The notes under the pieces: generated by a model
Database searches by the model: none
Seen by the model: the letters and a program-made list of their open reading frames with translations, nothing else
Told to the model about the DNA's origin: nothing
Position numbers and translations under genes: made by a program
Part shown: one piece after another, positions 1-13,270 of the stretch
How the letters are laid out: the number at the start of each line of letters is the position of its first letter
Position numbering within the stretch: position 1 is the first letter of the stretch
Source: Cardiocondyla obscurior
Lineage: Eukaryota; Arthropoda; Insecta; Hymenoptera; Formicidae
Assembly: GCF_019399895.1 (NCBI RefSeq)
Contig: NC_091888.1
Span: 590,501 to 654,500, forward strand
Direction: 5' to 3'
Length of the DNA: 64,000 nucleotides

Positions 1-3000
1 CAACGCACCCCGTTGCCCTTTATTCGCTCTGTCTATGAGACGATGAGATAATCGCGCGGATTCGCGAGGCGCGGGTTACACCGGGGTTAAGCCTTTAGGC
101 GAGGCGAAATAGCTGAGCATTTTTACGCCCAGCGACGACTGAGGCGACGTTTCCTTTGAGAAACGCCCGAAAGAAAATGAGTAAATATAGGCGTCGGATC
201 CCCCTTGCTTTTCCTTGCCCGCGGTTTCGCATCTGCCTGAAGAGTAAGCGTCTTTAGAAAATACCATCCTCCTCGACGGCCCTTCTTCTGTGCTTTTCAC
301 CACGCCTCTGGCGCTCTTGCCCTTTTTATGGGCACATCTTCGCTCGAAACAGCGCTAAAAAGAGGTATTCGTGGCTAACGTCGTTCACTTGCTTGGTTGA
401 AAACCCGATTGGCGCTGAAATAGCGATCCTCCCCCGATGCTCGTTCGAGCAATCTAACCCTTTGAGAATCATGCAATTTTCTCATACCTAGTGTAAAGGA
501 GCAACCTTTGCAGTTTACAGAAAAACGCCGGGGAAACTGATCTTAATTTGTATTTGTGATTCCTTTTCGTTGCATATATCCGTGAAGTGCTCAAAAGAAA
601 TATTTAACTCTTATCTGTATATGTGTATATGTAGAGTATTAATTTTTTTTTTTTTTTCTATTTCTTTTACGCACAAATTTCGTCGAATTTAAATATATGT
701 AACAGTATTTCATTATAGAACTTATTATTACCTAATGCAATAATTATCATACTGTTGGAGTTCTGTCGTTTTCTCGAAGAAAACAGCGAAATATTCCGCT
801 GCTAAACAGCTTGTCGTGTATCCTTCACGTTTTTTGTTCTTTGTTGAGAAATCCGTTTCCTTTCGCATGTCGAGGTAATCCGAAAGCAAGATCTTCCCGC
901 CCATCTCTCCCACGCAAAAACCTACGCTAGGTGCTCTTGCGATTCGATGAACTAGACAGTCAAGACAAATATCCCCCGCTTCAAACCGGAAGAAGATATA
1001 CGCTAGGCGTGACCGGTGAAAAGAAATGGCCGGAGATAAACGAGCGGTTATCGAGAAGCACGAAAAGAACATCGGGAGACGCGTGTCCCGCAGATAAATA
1101 AGAAATTACGTAAGCCGCGCGGGAAAGGGGTGAGGGTGTCGCGGAACTTTTTATGCTCATAAATAAGGAAAAAGCTTGCGTAATCGCAGGACCGCGACGG
1201 AATCAGATGGCTGTAAATTGTCTTAGTTGTAGTCGTTGCCGGGGCTGAAAGAGAAGGAGCGCTGGTTTGGGGACGGCCTGCGTCCGTCGTAAAAAGGGGA
1301 GAAACGGTTTAGGCGAGTTTTGCTTAATTTTTTTTCCTCCCCCCCCCTTCCCTTTTTTTTCTTTCTTTCACCGCGTGGAGGAGAAATCCAAGCTTGGGTT
1401 ACAGGGGCAGACTACAGCTCGGACGTGTCTGCTGCAGTCGCAGCGGAAAAATACCGCAAAATATGGAACGAAGGTGTTTAGTTTCTCGAAATACACCTCC
1501 GCGCGACTCGCTTTGTGTGCGGAGAAAGCTAACTGATGGAGAGGTGTAACGAGTGTCGTCTTTTCCGTGGTTATTTGTGTATAAAAGTCATACCGACAAA
1601 TTAATATCATGCGCAGTGCAACGTAGAATTAACGTGATATTATTAATTGTTGACTTAAATTTGTATTTTATAATTAATTGTATAAGTTTACACGGTCGAA
1701 TTTATTTAATGTACACGCGTGTCAACTTTGTTATTATTATTACGATTAACGTAATTAATTTCCGACAAATTAAAATGTTTAATTTGAGATTGTGTAATGC
1801 TAGAGTTTATACAGTTTCTCTTTTAAAACAAAAGCCTCGTTCAGTTATAAAGAAAAATATTGTTTTACTTTCTTATCGAAATAGCGAAGTAAAACAAGTG
1901 AGAAAGGAGAATTAGGTTCACAAGCGTGTCGTTCGTGATTGAAAGACAATAAGAAGGTGATGAAAGCGTCAAGTTTCTCTCCTAGAAACGCAAGAAGATC
2001 CGTCTCAGAGTTTTACCCTTCTTAAGGTGTAATGACGTTATAGGAAGTTTGCCAAGTTCTGTTGTGTATCTTAAGTTGTATTCTTAATCAATGTTCCATT
2101 TTGTCCGAACCTTATGATTCAAAAATCCGTAACGTAGATAAATTTTATTACCTATATTTCGACGTAAAGCTCGAGCGTCTAAACGACGTGAGCTTAAAAC
2201 TTTTCATTTAAAATATACGACAGAGAATGTTAGTTAAAAAAATTTACAAAGCATCTTTCGCGGCAAATTGACAACTACGAATACATCTTAAATACGTTGA
2301 AACTAGACGATATATTTTGATCACGTACGCAGCATCCGAAACGTTGATAGTTTATTCCCTTGACCGGCGGTAAGAAATATATGTGTATCAGAATATTTCT
2401 TGTGAATATCCCCTAAGATATATCTGTGATTCTCTCACGAAACGGTTTTCGGTGCGCCGAAAACGTGATTTGATACTTTCGTTTGTGAATAGTTAACGCG
2501 AACGTAAAGTTTCAAGAAAGTTTATTAGAGCGCATTCTGAAGAGTTGTTATTAATAACGTTGATTATTGGCGCGCAATATTTCTCAGTGGCCGCGTTAAA
2601 TTATCGCGAGTCCTATTTGCAACGTATCCCCCAATGAGAAATGATCAGTTCTAGGAATGCCGCATCATGAGAAAGAAGTTAATATGAAGAAGCGCGCCGG
2701 GCGAAGAAGCTCCGCAAAATGTAATGGCGCAATTCACACGGTCTTTGCACAAACGACGATCATTCTTCTTCCGAAAGGCGCGCCTTTCATGCGCAACGAC
2801 GTGTCCCGGCGATAAGAACCGGCATTCGCAGGAATTCATGAGCCGCGCTTCACGATGAACGAGCCTCGGATATGGGAAACGCGGGATCGAGGTATCAGGA
2901 AGAGTTCGCTCCCGCGGAATCGTTTGGTAACGCGGTCCAAGAACATTTCTCATTCCACCGGGTAACTCTTCGCCTCAAGGCGGATGATATTATCGCGGAA

Positions 3001-6000
3001 AAGGAAAAAATTATACGGCTAATCAAGAAGCGCGAGTGTCATTCCTCCGCTCGATGCATCAAGTCGAATCTTCTATGAAAAATGGACCTCGTTCGCGTAA
3101 GGCGCTTTCGGTCAATGACGTAACGCCCTCTCAATCGCGACGTCTTACCCGACTCTACTTTTGCTCCCAGCGCGTACTATTTTTTACAAATGCAACTTTA
3201 AATCGTCCACGATTTAAACAAAAAAAAAAAAAGACTGCGAGAAATTATATTAATAGTAAATATTTTTAATGTTATTGTCCGTGAAGAACTGCATAGAATT
3301 TTCTGTTTAAAAAACACGATGAAATGATTGCCGAAAGATGACGTAAATTCATTGTCGCGCGCGTAACACTTGGAGAGCGTTCATCGTTAATCGTAGAGAC
3401 GAGATTCCGCTTCACGCGAAAATCTATTTCACGCAAATTTACGTGTAAAGTTCAGTATGGTCTAAAACGTGTTCTCCAATCGATTAGTCAATGAATATTC
3501 AATGTGGTTTCCACGTGAGGTTCGCGCGATTGCAGTTTCGTTCTACCGGCTTATCCCCAGATCTACGATCGTCGCGTAGCCCGTAACTTCGATAGTTATC
3601 CCGGGTATACGACGGCGACACAGAGAGGACTACTTCCGGTCCACACGGGGATTATACTCGCGCACCCCCCCGCGCGGTCGTCATCGCTCATAGAATTTTC
3701 ATCGCGATCTTTCGGGCCGTTCTCACGGATATCCCGGACGGGTGAGAAAAATGCGAGGGGGCTCGGTAAATCGATGCGCTTGCATTAAATATCTTGGCAC
3801 GGAGAGCAACCGTGGGCGAATAGTTCGGCACGTTCGTACGAATCGTTTTTCGTGGCGCCGGCTGATTTCTCACAGCAGCTCTCGTTGCAAGTCCGAAGAG
3901 TACAATCGGAAATCTACGGCAGCCGCGAGACGTCAATGAATCGTAAATAATCCGAAAACTCTGATACGATCGCGATGTCAGTCACGGTCGTGCGGACCAG
4001 TCTACTGACCACGTCGATCAACGTGATTGACGCCGCGATTGAATTTGCTTAGATTCTCAGCTTTTATTCTCTTCAATACTATTTCGCGATTTTGGTGTAA
4101 CAAAATATTTTCACCCATCGAATAGCGTTACAATTTAAAGATTTTTTTTTTTCTCTTAGTTTACTTGCTCATCCATAATTTAGTATATTATTTAATTTAT
4201 TTCAAAAAAGTAAATTATTATAATATTAAAAAACAGAACGATTATAATTTATTCAACAAAAAAAAGTAGCATTTTTATTTTGTTGTTGCAGTAAATCACA
4301 CGTACCCTTAGACAATTTGTTCAATTCTCTGTGGAAAGATTTTTTATGCAATGCACGAAGTTGGAATACGATCCATATAGAAATAATTCGACATATGATC
4401 CCCACGTAGAAAAAGTTACAGAATTCACGCAGTAAAATAACTTTTGTCGCGCGTAGGCCAAGCACGTGTTGATATCGCATTGTTACGAAAATGCGTCTGG
4501 GTGCAAATAAAAGAAAAAGAACTTTTTACCGAATTCGAATGATACGTCGACATTACAAGTCGAAATTATAAGCAGTGCACATTATTTTTTTTTAGTTAAA
4601 ATTTTTTTTTACAATTTTACACGTTTAATAATCCGACAAAAAAAAGGGGGGGAATAGTGTCTGAATGTAAAATTTCATTCGTTTATGCTTAGCGCGTTAG
4701 TAACGCAATTGCCACGCTGTCGCCGCTTTGTGTCGATCGTTTCTTCGCACGTTCAACAATACCCGCGGGTGTATGACAATAGGATTTCATTCCGCGTGCA
4801 TGTCGATGCACGGAGAACGCTGCCGTTGCGCTTACTGATGAGGGAAATAACGTTCACCGATAGGATACTCTAATGTCGGTACAGATCCTCTTTCGCTGAA
4901 ATGCTGAATCCAAATCGCGCTGTATTTTAATTAATTCAAAATTGCGAAATTGTTTCGAAATATACTAACGGAAATATGAAGCATAAACGAGTCTAATTTC
5001 CTGTTGAAACGATTTATTTGCGACTTCAACACCTGTTTTTATTTTATATTAGAAGAAACTATGCGCGTGCTATTTTTTTAAAGACTGCAATTACAAACTA
5101 CAAAATAAAAAAATTATGCGACTCACCAATCTGGATGAACTTCAGCGGAGTTGTAGAGCTCTGCCTGTAACTGTAACATAAAATGGAAAATATTAATGTA
5201 GACATGCCCCAGTACATTAGTTAATAAAATTAATAAAAAAAAAAAGGGTAAAAGTTTTCTTTTTATAAAGATTTTACTTAAAAAAAATTCATGTTTAAAG
5301 TAAAGGAGCCAGATCGTGTAAAAACTGGAAACAATTTTGAAGTAATGCTAATTAATTCCTTGTCACGGAGTTTGAATGTAATTACAAAGAAAGATAGGCC
5401 AGATAACGCGAAGTGTTGTGACAAAGCGATTTTTGCGGGTCAACTCCTGCCTCTTATTCTTTCTTTTTTTTTTAATTTTTTTTTTTCGGCCGCTACGTGC
5501 CGCGCGGCTGAAAAGTAAGCGAAAAGCAAAACGAAATGGATAGAGCAGACGTAAAACGAGGACGTCGCGAGGTGCAAGGCATGGCCGGGGCAATAATAAT
5601 ATCAGAAAGGTCGGGCTTATACTGCGGCGCGAGGTTTTCCCGATAGTTCGAACGCGAACTTTCCGCCCAAGTTGCAAAGCTTTAAAGCGAAGGCTTTAAC
5701 GGGGCTTCTCGCGCCCAGCGCCGACTCTCCTTCCTTTTTTCTCTCTCTCTCCTCCCTCTTTGTCTCTTTCTCTTTTACCGGGATGAAGTCGTGCGAAGAA
5801 AGAAAGAAAGAAAGAAAAAAAAGATCAGTACGAGAAGAATGCCCGCTACGGTAACTTCGAACCTGAATATACTGCTGACCTCTCATACTCTCTTTTCGCG
5901 TCAATATTCTCACGTTCGAAGTTTATCCCGGCCGATGTGGTGCGCTGCATGTTTTTCAGAGGAACTTTTTATTATTCACATACTCTCCGTGCTATTAAAG

Positions 6001-7141
6001 CGGGCCGCTTCGCGTTATCGCCCACCTCTAACCAGCGAATAATTATGAGTAATTATTACGAAAATTGCATCGCGAAGTTTCGCAGCTCCGAGGCAACTTC
6101 CAAATCACTTTACACGATATTCCACGTGTATACATATGTATTTCCGCGATATATATCAGAGTTTAAAATGTTACATATTAGGTACATTGCCGCGTATATC
6201 ACCGAAATCTCTCTCTTTTTTTTTTTTTCCCTGTGTAAATGAAACTTATCGACGTATCATTTGATAATAATGTATTTTATTTTGCATCAAATATTGAGTG
6301 CATCTCGGATGATTTCCCAGAGAGAACATCTATCGTCGAGACGTGAGTTTCCGACGGATATCCGTTGATCTTCAATGTCTTGCGCCCAAGTTACTCAACT
6401 TCGAGTTGCACCCGGATGATCGAAAACAAAACGTCAGCGAATGTTTCGGCGCGCGAGGAAATCAGGGCGCGGAATGACGGGCTCCGTTTCAGGATATCGC
6501 GGACTCGTCGGGCATTTTAGTCACGTCGAAGTGTAATGATGAGTAAATAACAAATGATCGCGTCTGCCGACTGTCCTCATTCCTCATCGCGCGAGTAGTC
6601 TGAGCTCGAACTTTCGCGCGCGGAACGGGACGAAGAAAAGCATTGACGTCGATTCTTCTTGCGTAACAGCGGCCGGAAACACGCGACTCCGCCCCGGAAC
6701 TTCACTCCTCAGCCTCAGAAACCGGATGATTCGTTTTTCACGGCGCAAGTTTTGATAGTTACGTTACCCTGCCGAGTGGCAATTCCCACGGAATGGACCG
6801 GCTCTACAATTTCCTCCCGAGAGGAAAGCAACTCTGCGTGGCAACAAGAACATTGCACGCGCGCGAATAAAAGCGAGCTCTTCCGAGGGTTGAAAAGTGA
6901 ACGAAACAAAGCTGCTAGATTATACAATCAAGAGAATTAATGGTGCAAAGTTAAAATTGTATTTATAGATAATTTTTTTGTCGCAATATAAATTCTTAGT
7001 CACGTATACGTACGTATTATTATAATCTTATGCAACTCAATATAACAACCTTTTATAACCGTGTTATATACAATAAGTAGGTACATAACGCGGCTGCAAC
7101 GAGCTAGAAACGAAAGCGACAGAAAATACACGCTTCTTCCC
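1..7141. other. Noncoding stretch (upstream intron or 5' flank)
   Basis: No gene is recognised here. CpG-rich patches (about 1-480, 3540-3960, 6300-6720) alternate with A+T-rich sequence (about 4080-4640, 4900-5300). Open frames of 60-120 codons occur on both strands with no domain, signal peptide or plausible splice setting. A purine/pyrimidine-biased tract spans about 5730-5820, with a GAAA run at 5797-5820. The only structure worth naming is the inverted repeat at 3197-3218. Confidence 0.6.
3197..3218. repeat. Near-perfect inverted repeat next to a poly(A) run
   Basis: TTTAAATCGT (3197-3206), CC, ACGATTTAAA (3209-3218): 10-bp perfect arms around a 2-nt centre, followed one base later by a run of A residues. 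It could be a dyad protein-binding site or chance in A+T-rich DNA. Confidence 0.6.
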
Positions 7142-7165
7142 TTTTTTTTTTTTTTTTTTTTTTTT
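7142..7165. repeat. Poly(T) tract, 24 nt
   Basis: An uninterrupted T run. Similar runs recur through the window on the given strand (for example 24523-24541, 28080-28098, 35361-35390) and could be homopolymer expansion or old retroelement tails in reverse orientation. No retroelement body was recognised next to this one. Confidence 0.8.
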
Positions 7166-7467
7166 CCTCAAGCAGAATGTTAAATAAAGCGATCCGACGC
7201 ATCCGCTATCGGGTTTCCTCGCAAGTATAATTTATACGAAATTACTTCCTTCGTTTGGGGACGCTCGTCGGCTACTGCGCGGAGTTGAAAGAGACGACGG
7301 TGCACAGTCAGTCGTTCCGCATGTAATTTGCACATTGCATCTCTGCGGGGAGAATTATGATACTGCAGATACGAGATATCTTACTTATGTTCCGCTTCAC
7401 AACAGCACGCAAGAATAGAATTTCAAGAAGTTGAGGGTGGATGTTACATTGTGGTGTTGCCCGATGA

Positions 7468-7544
7468 CTCGTTTTCCCCCTACGCGCAATAAGTTTTGTA
7501 ATTTTCTCAGTTGCGTAACTTTCTGAGTGCCAATTTTCCAGAAC
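7468..7544 (+). repeat. Diverged direct repeat, copy 1 of 2
   Basis: From CTCGTTTT through CAATAAGTTTTGTAAT to TTTCTGAGTG and GAAC. The 58-nt core (7487-7544) matches 7906-7963 at 48 of 58 positions by hand alignment, and 8 of the 10 differences are transitions. The copies lie about 419 bp apart in the same orientation, and the flanks do not align convincingly. This is either an old local duplication or two remnants of one dispersed repeat family. No coding sense is apparent. Confidence 0.75.
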
Positions 7545-7888
7545 CACGATACTTCTTGATTCCTTTTTCAATTCTTCTCAATGCGATTTCGATCTTTTCA
7601 AGTCGACCTGAATTTAATGCAGTTCTGATTTCTTATTTCTTTTTTTTTTTTTTTTGCCTTTAGAATTAACCTCAATTTTTTTTCAATTAAATATTTTACA
7701 AGTAACTAAAATATTAATTATTATATTCGTAATACAATCAAAATTTCTATTGCTATTATTTTACACCGCCTTCGCTTCAACCTACTGCATTACGGCCGCC
7801 CAAGATAGCGAGCGATATTGGGCGCTATTTTCGTATGAAGATCGCGTTGCGGGTCGTAAGAATACAGTGTCGCGACTCCGTTCGCCGC

Positions 7889-7963
7889 CTCGTTTTCTTC
7901 TCATACAATAAGTTTTGTAATCCCCTCGGTTACGCAACTTTCTGAGTGGCAATTTCCTCGAAC
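7889..7963 (+). repeat. Diverged direct repeat, copy 2 of 2
   Basis: Partner of 7468-7544 (48 of 58 core positions identical, with a 2-bp length difference in the flanking CTCGTTTT segment). Both copies carry the 10-base block TTTCTGAGTG and the block CAATAAGTTTTGTAAT unchanged. Those two blocks may be the constrained part if the repeat has a function. Confidence 0.75.
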
Positions 7964-10146
7964 TAGCCTGCGCCTAGTCTCATCCATGATCTTGCGCTGT
8001 CCTAGACCGATCTTTCAACTCAACCGTCCTCCTTTAACCTTACGAACGCACCTTCGACGCTACCCACGTTTTGGCTCGTCATTATTCCACGTCACACCAG
8101 TCTACTTTCATGACTTTCATTCGGGAGGAAACTTTGGCAAAACGTTCGCCATATATATACTTTTGCTTTAATTAACTTCTTACTATCTTTATGTTTTTTA
8201 CTTTGTAATCAACTTATTATTTTCAGTTGTTCAATGTCGATAAATTTTTAGTGCAACTTTCGGTATTTATTAAAGCTTATCGTCGGCGACTCCGGAGGAA
8301 TTATCGCGTCGGCATTATTGCCCTAATATTCTAAGTCGTTTACTGCGCAATGAGTGTTATCGTGCTAGGGTACCGAACAGATGTACCGCGCAGGATTACG
8401 GCATTGTTCACGCTTAATAGTCTAATTCCCAGCGCATTAAATTTACGGGCTTCGAATTTCAATGCGCGCCGATCTCCCGGTTCTCTGACCTTGTATCTAA
8501 CGTTAGCCATGGGTCAAGTGTCGCTGTGAGAAATGCAAGGACTCGCTAGGGCCAGCCTTTTCGATTGCATTCGCCCCCGCGCGGTGACCCCCTTCAAAGC
8601 GCTACGCACATACACGTAGACGCTTTAGAATCGTTGCCCTTAAGAGGTGGTACTCCGTACCGTGAGGTTGAACGGCCTCATGAGATTTGGACGTTCGCGA
8701 ATTTAACTGCTGACTTCGCTCGATAGAACATCCCCTAGTTACTCGCTAATGGGCTTCGTAAAGTTTAAGCTCGCTATTGAATACGTATGATATAGGTGAG
8801 ATTCTGTTATACTAGATAGATTGCTGAACTGGAACTACCGGAATGTTTATTCTGCTCGAAAGTGCTTTCGCGTTGAAGTGGGATACAATTTTATGGAGTG
8901 CAGCCCGAGCACATGGTAAAGGAACTTCAATCACGAGTTTGGTAAATTTTAATACAAACAGTGCTCGATGCGAATATTCAATAAATATAAATAAGCGGTC
9001 CGCGCAACACGCGCGGCCCTTTCGTTTCTCTCGTTTAAGAGAATGCGCTTTTTCTTTTTTCCGTCGCGCGAAAATGGAGACGAGAACTGCGAATTGAAAC
9101 TTTCGGTAATCGTGAGTAAGGTCGACCGTCGAGAATCACGCGTGCTGACGGGATTATACGGCCATTAAAGTTCCGTAATACCAGTACGACTATACATATA
9201 TTCCACTTTATGTTAAAGCACTGATGCAGGAGTAACTCAGCAATTTTTCCGATCTTCCGTACCTTCTCCCTTCGCGGAGGAGGGAACGAGTGGTCCACGA
9301 ACTTTTCTCGGATTCTCGCATTTGCAGTATCTCCGCCATTGTACTTCTTCTCTATTCGATTGCGCAGCCAGGCTGTACGAGCCACCATCTAAGGCCTCGG
9401 TGTTTCGCGTGTGTGCTTATTCCCGGACACACATACGCGCGCTCCCTCGCATATACGTCGCCTTATATTATTTACCTCGACAATTCCTCTTTACAAGTCG
9501 CGCGTATTTAAATTATCTTCGCTCGCAAAACGGAAGCATGCGCGATTCTAACACGTAGTACATAATTTACGGGATGAATGGAGCTCCGTAATAAATTCCA
9601 CGGTCATAATAACCGCGGCGTGAAGAATTATTCTAGTTATAATGTATAAGACAAGATACGATGCTTTATATATACGTATTTAAAATACTGATGCGCTCTC
9701 AAACGGAATATTTATAACGACAAGACTTTATGCTTCTGTGCTTATTGTATAAAATTTTTTTAAATATTTTAATTACGTGTTGCGTGTCTTTGTTATATTA
9801 CACATAATAAAATAAACATATTAAATCGGACAGTTGTATCGACAGGCAGGATGCGAAATGATTTTCGCAGATCTTCCGCTTGAATTTAGAGATCTATGTA
9901 CAACGTTAATATTCCATTTTACTCCAAGAGCTCTTCCACCCGCCGGCGACAAATCCTTCCGAGACGAATAGCTACGCGCGCGCGAGTTGCTCGTCAGAAT
10001 TACTCCACCGCTCATTGTCTGACCCGAAACGCTTATTAATGTCGCGGCGTTCTGAGAGTGATAAATTGCTCCGTCCGCGTATCACAGTGCGCGCGAACAT
10101 TTTTCCGGAAAATGCCGGAAGGTCTTTGTACTCCCGCGTCTCTCCC

Positions 10147-10150
<4 letters not shown>

Positions 10151-10208
<58 letters not shown>
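10151..10208. repeat. (CT)29 microsatellite
   Basis: Twenty-nine uninterrupted CT units, or AG on the other strand. The Ser-Leu and Arg-Glu repeats in translated frames across it are artefacts. Such tracts can bind GAGA-factor-type proteins in insects, and their length is usually polymorphic. Confidence 0.97.
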
Positions 10209-10211
<3 letters not shown>

Positions 10212-10680
10212 GTCTCCATTTTTCACAGTTTTCAGTTATGCGAGCGAGCGCTGATGAAATTGGCGAACAGGGAAGCGCGGTAAAGGGTCCCGATGGCTGC
10301 GCCGCAGAATCTGTTTGCTCATTTCTATTTACGAGGGATACGCGACCGTGTAAACCGTCATGTTAATAGAATACGCTCGTACCCCAGAGGAGGCATATGG
10401 ACCACGAGAGTGTAACCGGGGACCTCCGCCTAGCTATATCGTTATCGCAATCGACCGTGCCACCGCTATGGGCGGAAGCTCGACTCCGTTTGCGAAACGC
10501 CGCGCGTACAAATTCGATCTCGCGTAATGTTCTTTGTGCGATGATGTCTTCATCTTTCACAACACATTTCGCGGAGGGAAAAAGGCAGGTGGTAGAACAA
10601 GAGGTTTAGCTTTTATTTTTCTGGAGATACTCTCTCACTCGACGTGTCGTAATTATTTTTCTTAAAAAAAATAAAAAAAA

Positions 10681-10698
10681 AAATATATATATATATTT
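10681..10698. repeat. Short (AT)n run in an A+T-rich stretch
   Basis: Alternating A and T follows an A-rich run (about 10663-10682). It is simple sequence with nothing else to support a function. Confidence 0.7.
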
Positions 10699-13243
10699 AT
10701 TAAATTATAATTACTTCAATCACCGTTTAACCGCTGTATGAATTATACATCGCGTGCATCGGCCTTATCACAGATTGCAGTACCGAGGATGATAAAAATA
10801 AATATCGTCTCGCTACCTCGACTTAGATCGCGCAATTGCCGTCGACGTCGTTCGCGAGTCGTCGATTTATCTGAACGGGGCAAAATCCAGCATCTCGATT
10901 CGCAGGTAAAAGGGAAGGCGCGCTCATATTGCTGCGAGCCGATCGACCGTATACCGCGACGAATTGCGACGAGGCGGGCAATGGAATAAAACGGGGTAGA
11001 AAAGAACGGACCCTTCGGCAATGCACTCGATACCGAAATCGACGATACCATCCATTTCAAAATATCGCCGGCGCAGTTCCGCGCCAAGTGCGACTCGGAA
11101 TAGGAACTGCTCGTGGAAACTATGGCGGCGTATCGCCGGGACACTTTGTACAGGCATTTGCTCCGTTTTTCGCTATCGTAACGGCAAATAAATATTGCTT
11201 CAGCGCCGGGGCAAGATTCGACGTGGCTTAGCGCGATAAAATACGGCGCGAGTCGTGAGTAAAGCGCAGCGCGCTTTGACATTAACGGCATTACCGCGTT
11301 CTCTTTTCATCGCGCTCGGCCATTAGTTCATTTTAACGGCAAAAGAAAAATCTCTGTTTCTACCGTAATAATAATTTCTACAGAACGAAAAACATATTAT
11401 CGCATATTTCTTTGTGATGGCTGTACATAAAAATATGAAGAATATCACGTGACGCAATATATTTCTAATGAGATTATAAATATATGTTTAGAACTTTGCT
11501 TGGTTGATAATCCGAAATAATAAATATTTTATAATTTCAAGTGATTTATCTTCTTAGACGCTTTTCCTTAATTTTTTTTTTTTTTTTTTGCATACGTAAC
11601 GTAGTACATTCTGTAAATTTAATATCTTTATTATTATTTCTTAATTAAAAATTCATAATAGGCATACGATAATTTGCGCGTTGTGAAGTTTCGTTTTGTA
11701 TCTATTTGCGGTGGATTTTAATTGCGAAAAGTTGTTGGAGCTCTACATAGATAGCGGACGTACGAAGATAAAATAAATCAGAAATAAAGGCAGACGTGGC
11801 TAAATTTAAAGGCGAAGTGGAAAATTTCACTAGTGGTGTTTTCCGCCGAGTTCAAAGCTACAGATCAAACAACTCGGATTACGTGCCGTGACTGGAAGGA
11901 AGTTTGGAAAATCATCCGGCGAGTGGGCAGTGCCTCGTATTGTTCTCGTGACCGGTGTTTGCTTAACCCGCGCCCTGACTATAACAAGAAGTTATTGTTG
12001 CCACGGAGTACGGAGAATGCAGAACCTTATTGAATTCGTGCAAGGTACGGCGAGGAGGGTAGAGCCTTTGCGTATCGAAAGCTGAGTTCGATAGCTTTCA
12101 TTTCCCGGTGTTCATCGAAAGTTCGGAGAGAGAATGCTTTATTGGCGAAACAACTTCTTGCCGAGGAACGCAAAAGTTTGTCTACGTAATATGGAAATGA
12201 GTTATGTATGACGCGCGCACACGCGATGTAAGATTTTAAGAATCAATTCGAAGTGATTAGTTAAATTACAAAATAATTTACTAAAATTTTTACATAAAAA
12301 AAATATATATATAAAAAACAATTTATTTTTAAATTTTTTAATATCACATGTATGCTCATATTTAAATTTGTTAAATTTAATTGAGAGATGGGAGGGAAAA
12401 ATATAAAATTTTTTATCCGTATGCTTTTACGTAAATAATATATAGGAATAATTATTTGCGAGGTTTTTTTTTTCCTTTTTTTGCAATTAAGAATTCAAAA
12501 TGAATCGTAATGCTCAAAACATCTAAGTGCTATTAATATACAACTTACGCTTTGTGCTTTATAAATTTTCTCATGCCCTTGCGTTTAACAGCGAAAACGG
12601 GTAACGTGAGCGGAAAAAAAATCCCATTTTATCGTAGTCTTAAATTAATTTCACCGTAAAACATTTGAATTATAATATTGTAACTGGTAAGAGCATTTTC
12701 AAGGCGTCGACCTTTTGATTCCGTCACGCTTTCGTTATGCTCTGGGCTGTGCGATTTCCGCAATTTTCGCATGTACCTCGTAACAATTTCAATTTCTATC
12801 CGCGCCGAAGTCCCATTTTACCCGACATACAATGGAAAATTTTATCGGACGCGTTCTATCTCGCCCTTCTTGCCCCGCATAGCCGTTCCATTGGGCTTTC
12901 CGACGCCACCCCTTGGAAACCCGCCCGTTCTTTTTTTTGTTTTTTTTTTTATTTTATTCAGCTACTCCTATGGGATTATGATAATGACAATCTCCACGAT
13001 CGACGAAAGCTCGGTTAATGGCAAGTCGAGCAATTCATATAAATTGAATGAAACCTGCACCAAGATACATCACACAGCATATTAACTCTCACATGAACGT
13101 CATTAGACGTATATTGATTTCGGATATGTACTGCATTTCACCGAAAATAAATTTTTAAAAAAACAACTTTAGTATTATTTTTAACGAAAATCTGATATTC
13201 TTAAAAAATATTAATGTAACATGTTTAACAGTTTGAAAACGAA

Positions 13244-13270
13244 ATACATTACATTTTGCATGTAATGTAT
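13244..13270. repeat. Perfect 11-bp stem inverted repeat with a 5-nt loop
   Basis: ATACATTACAT (13244-13254), loop TTTGC, ATGTAATGTAT (13260-13270). The arms are perfectly complementary. It lies in A+T-rich DNA about 1.4 kb before the dpr exon. It could be a cruciform-prone site, a dyad binding site or a small DNA-transposon scar; there is no further evidence for any of these. Confidence 0.6.

Noticed and set aside
7654..7911. Hydrophobic start resembling a signal-peptide exon upstream of the dpr exon
   Set aside because: The hydrophobic residues come from A+T-rich sequence, there is no donor in the needed phase that I could support, and no similarity to dpr first exons.
10015..10366. Ser-Leu and Arg-Glu repeat proteins around 10150-10208
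   Set aside because: They are translations of the (CT)29 microsatellite.
10743..11291. Longest open frame (182 codons, minus strand)
   Set aside because: It lies in CpG-rich DNA where stops are rare, overlaps open frames on both strands, and shows no domain, signal peptide, membrane segment or splice support.
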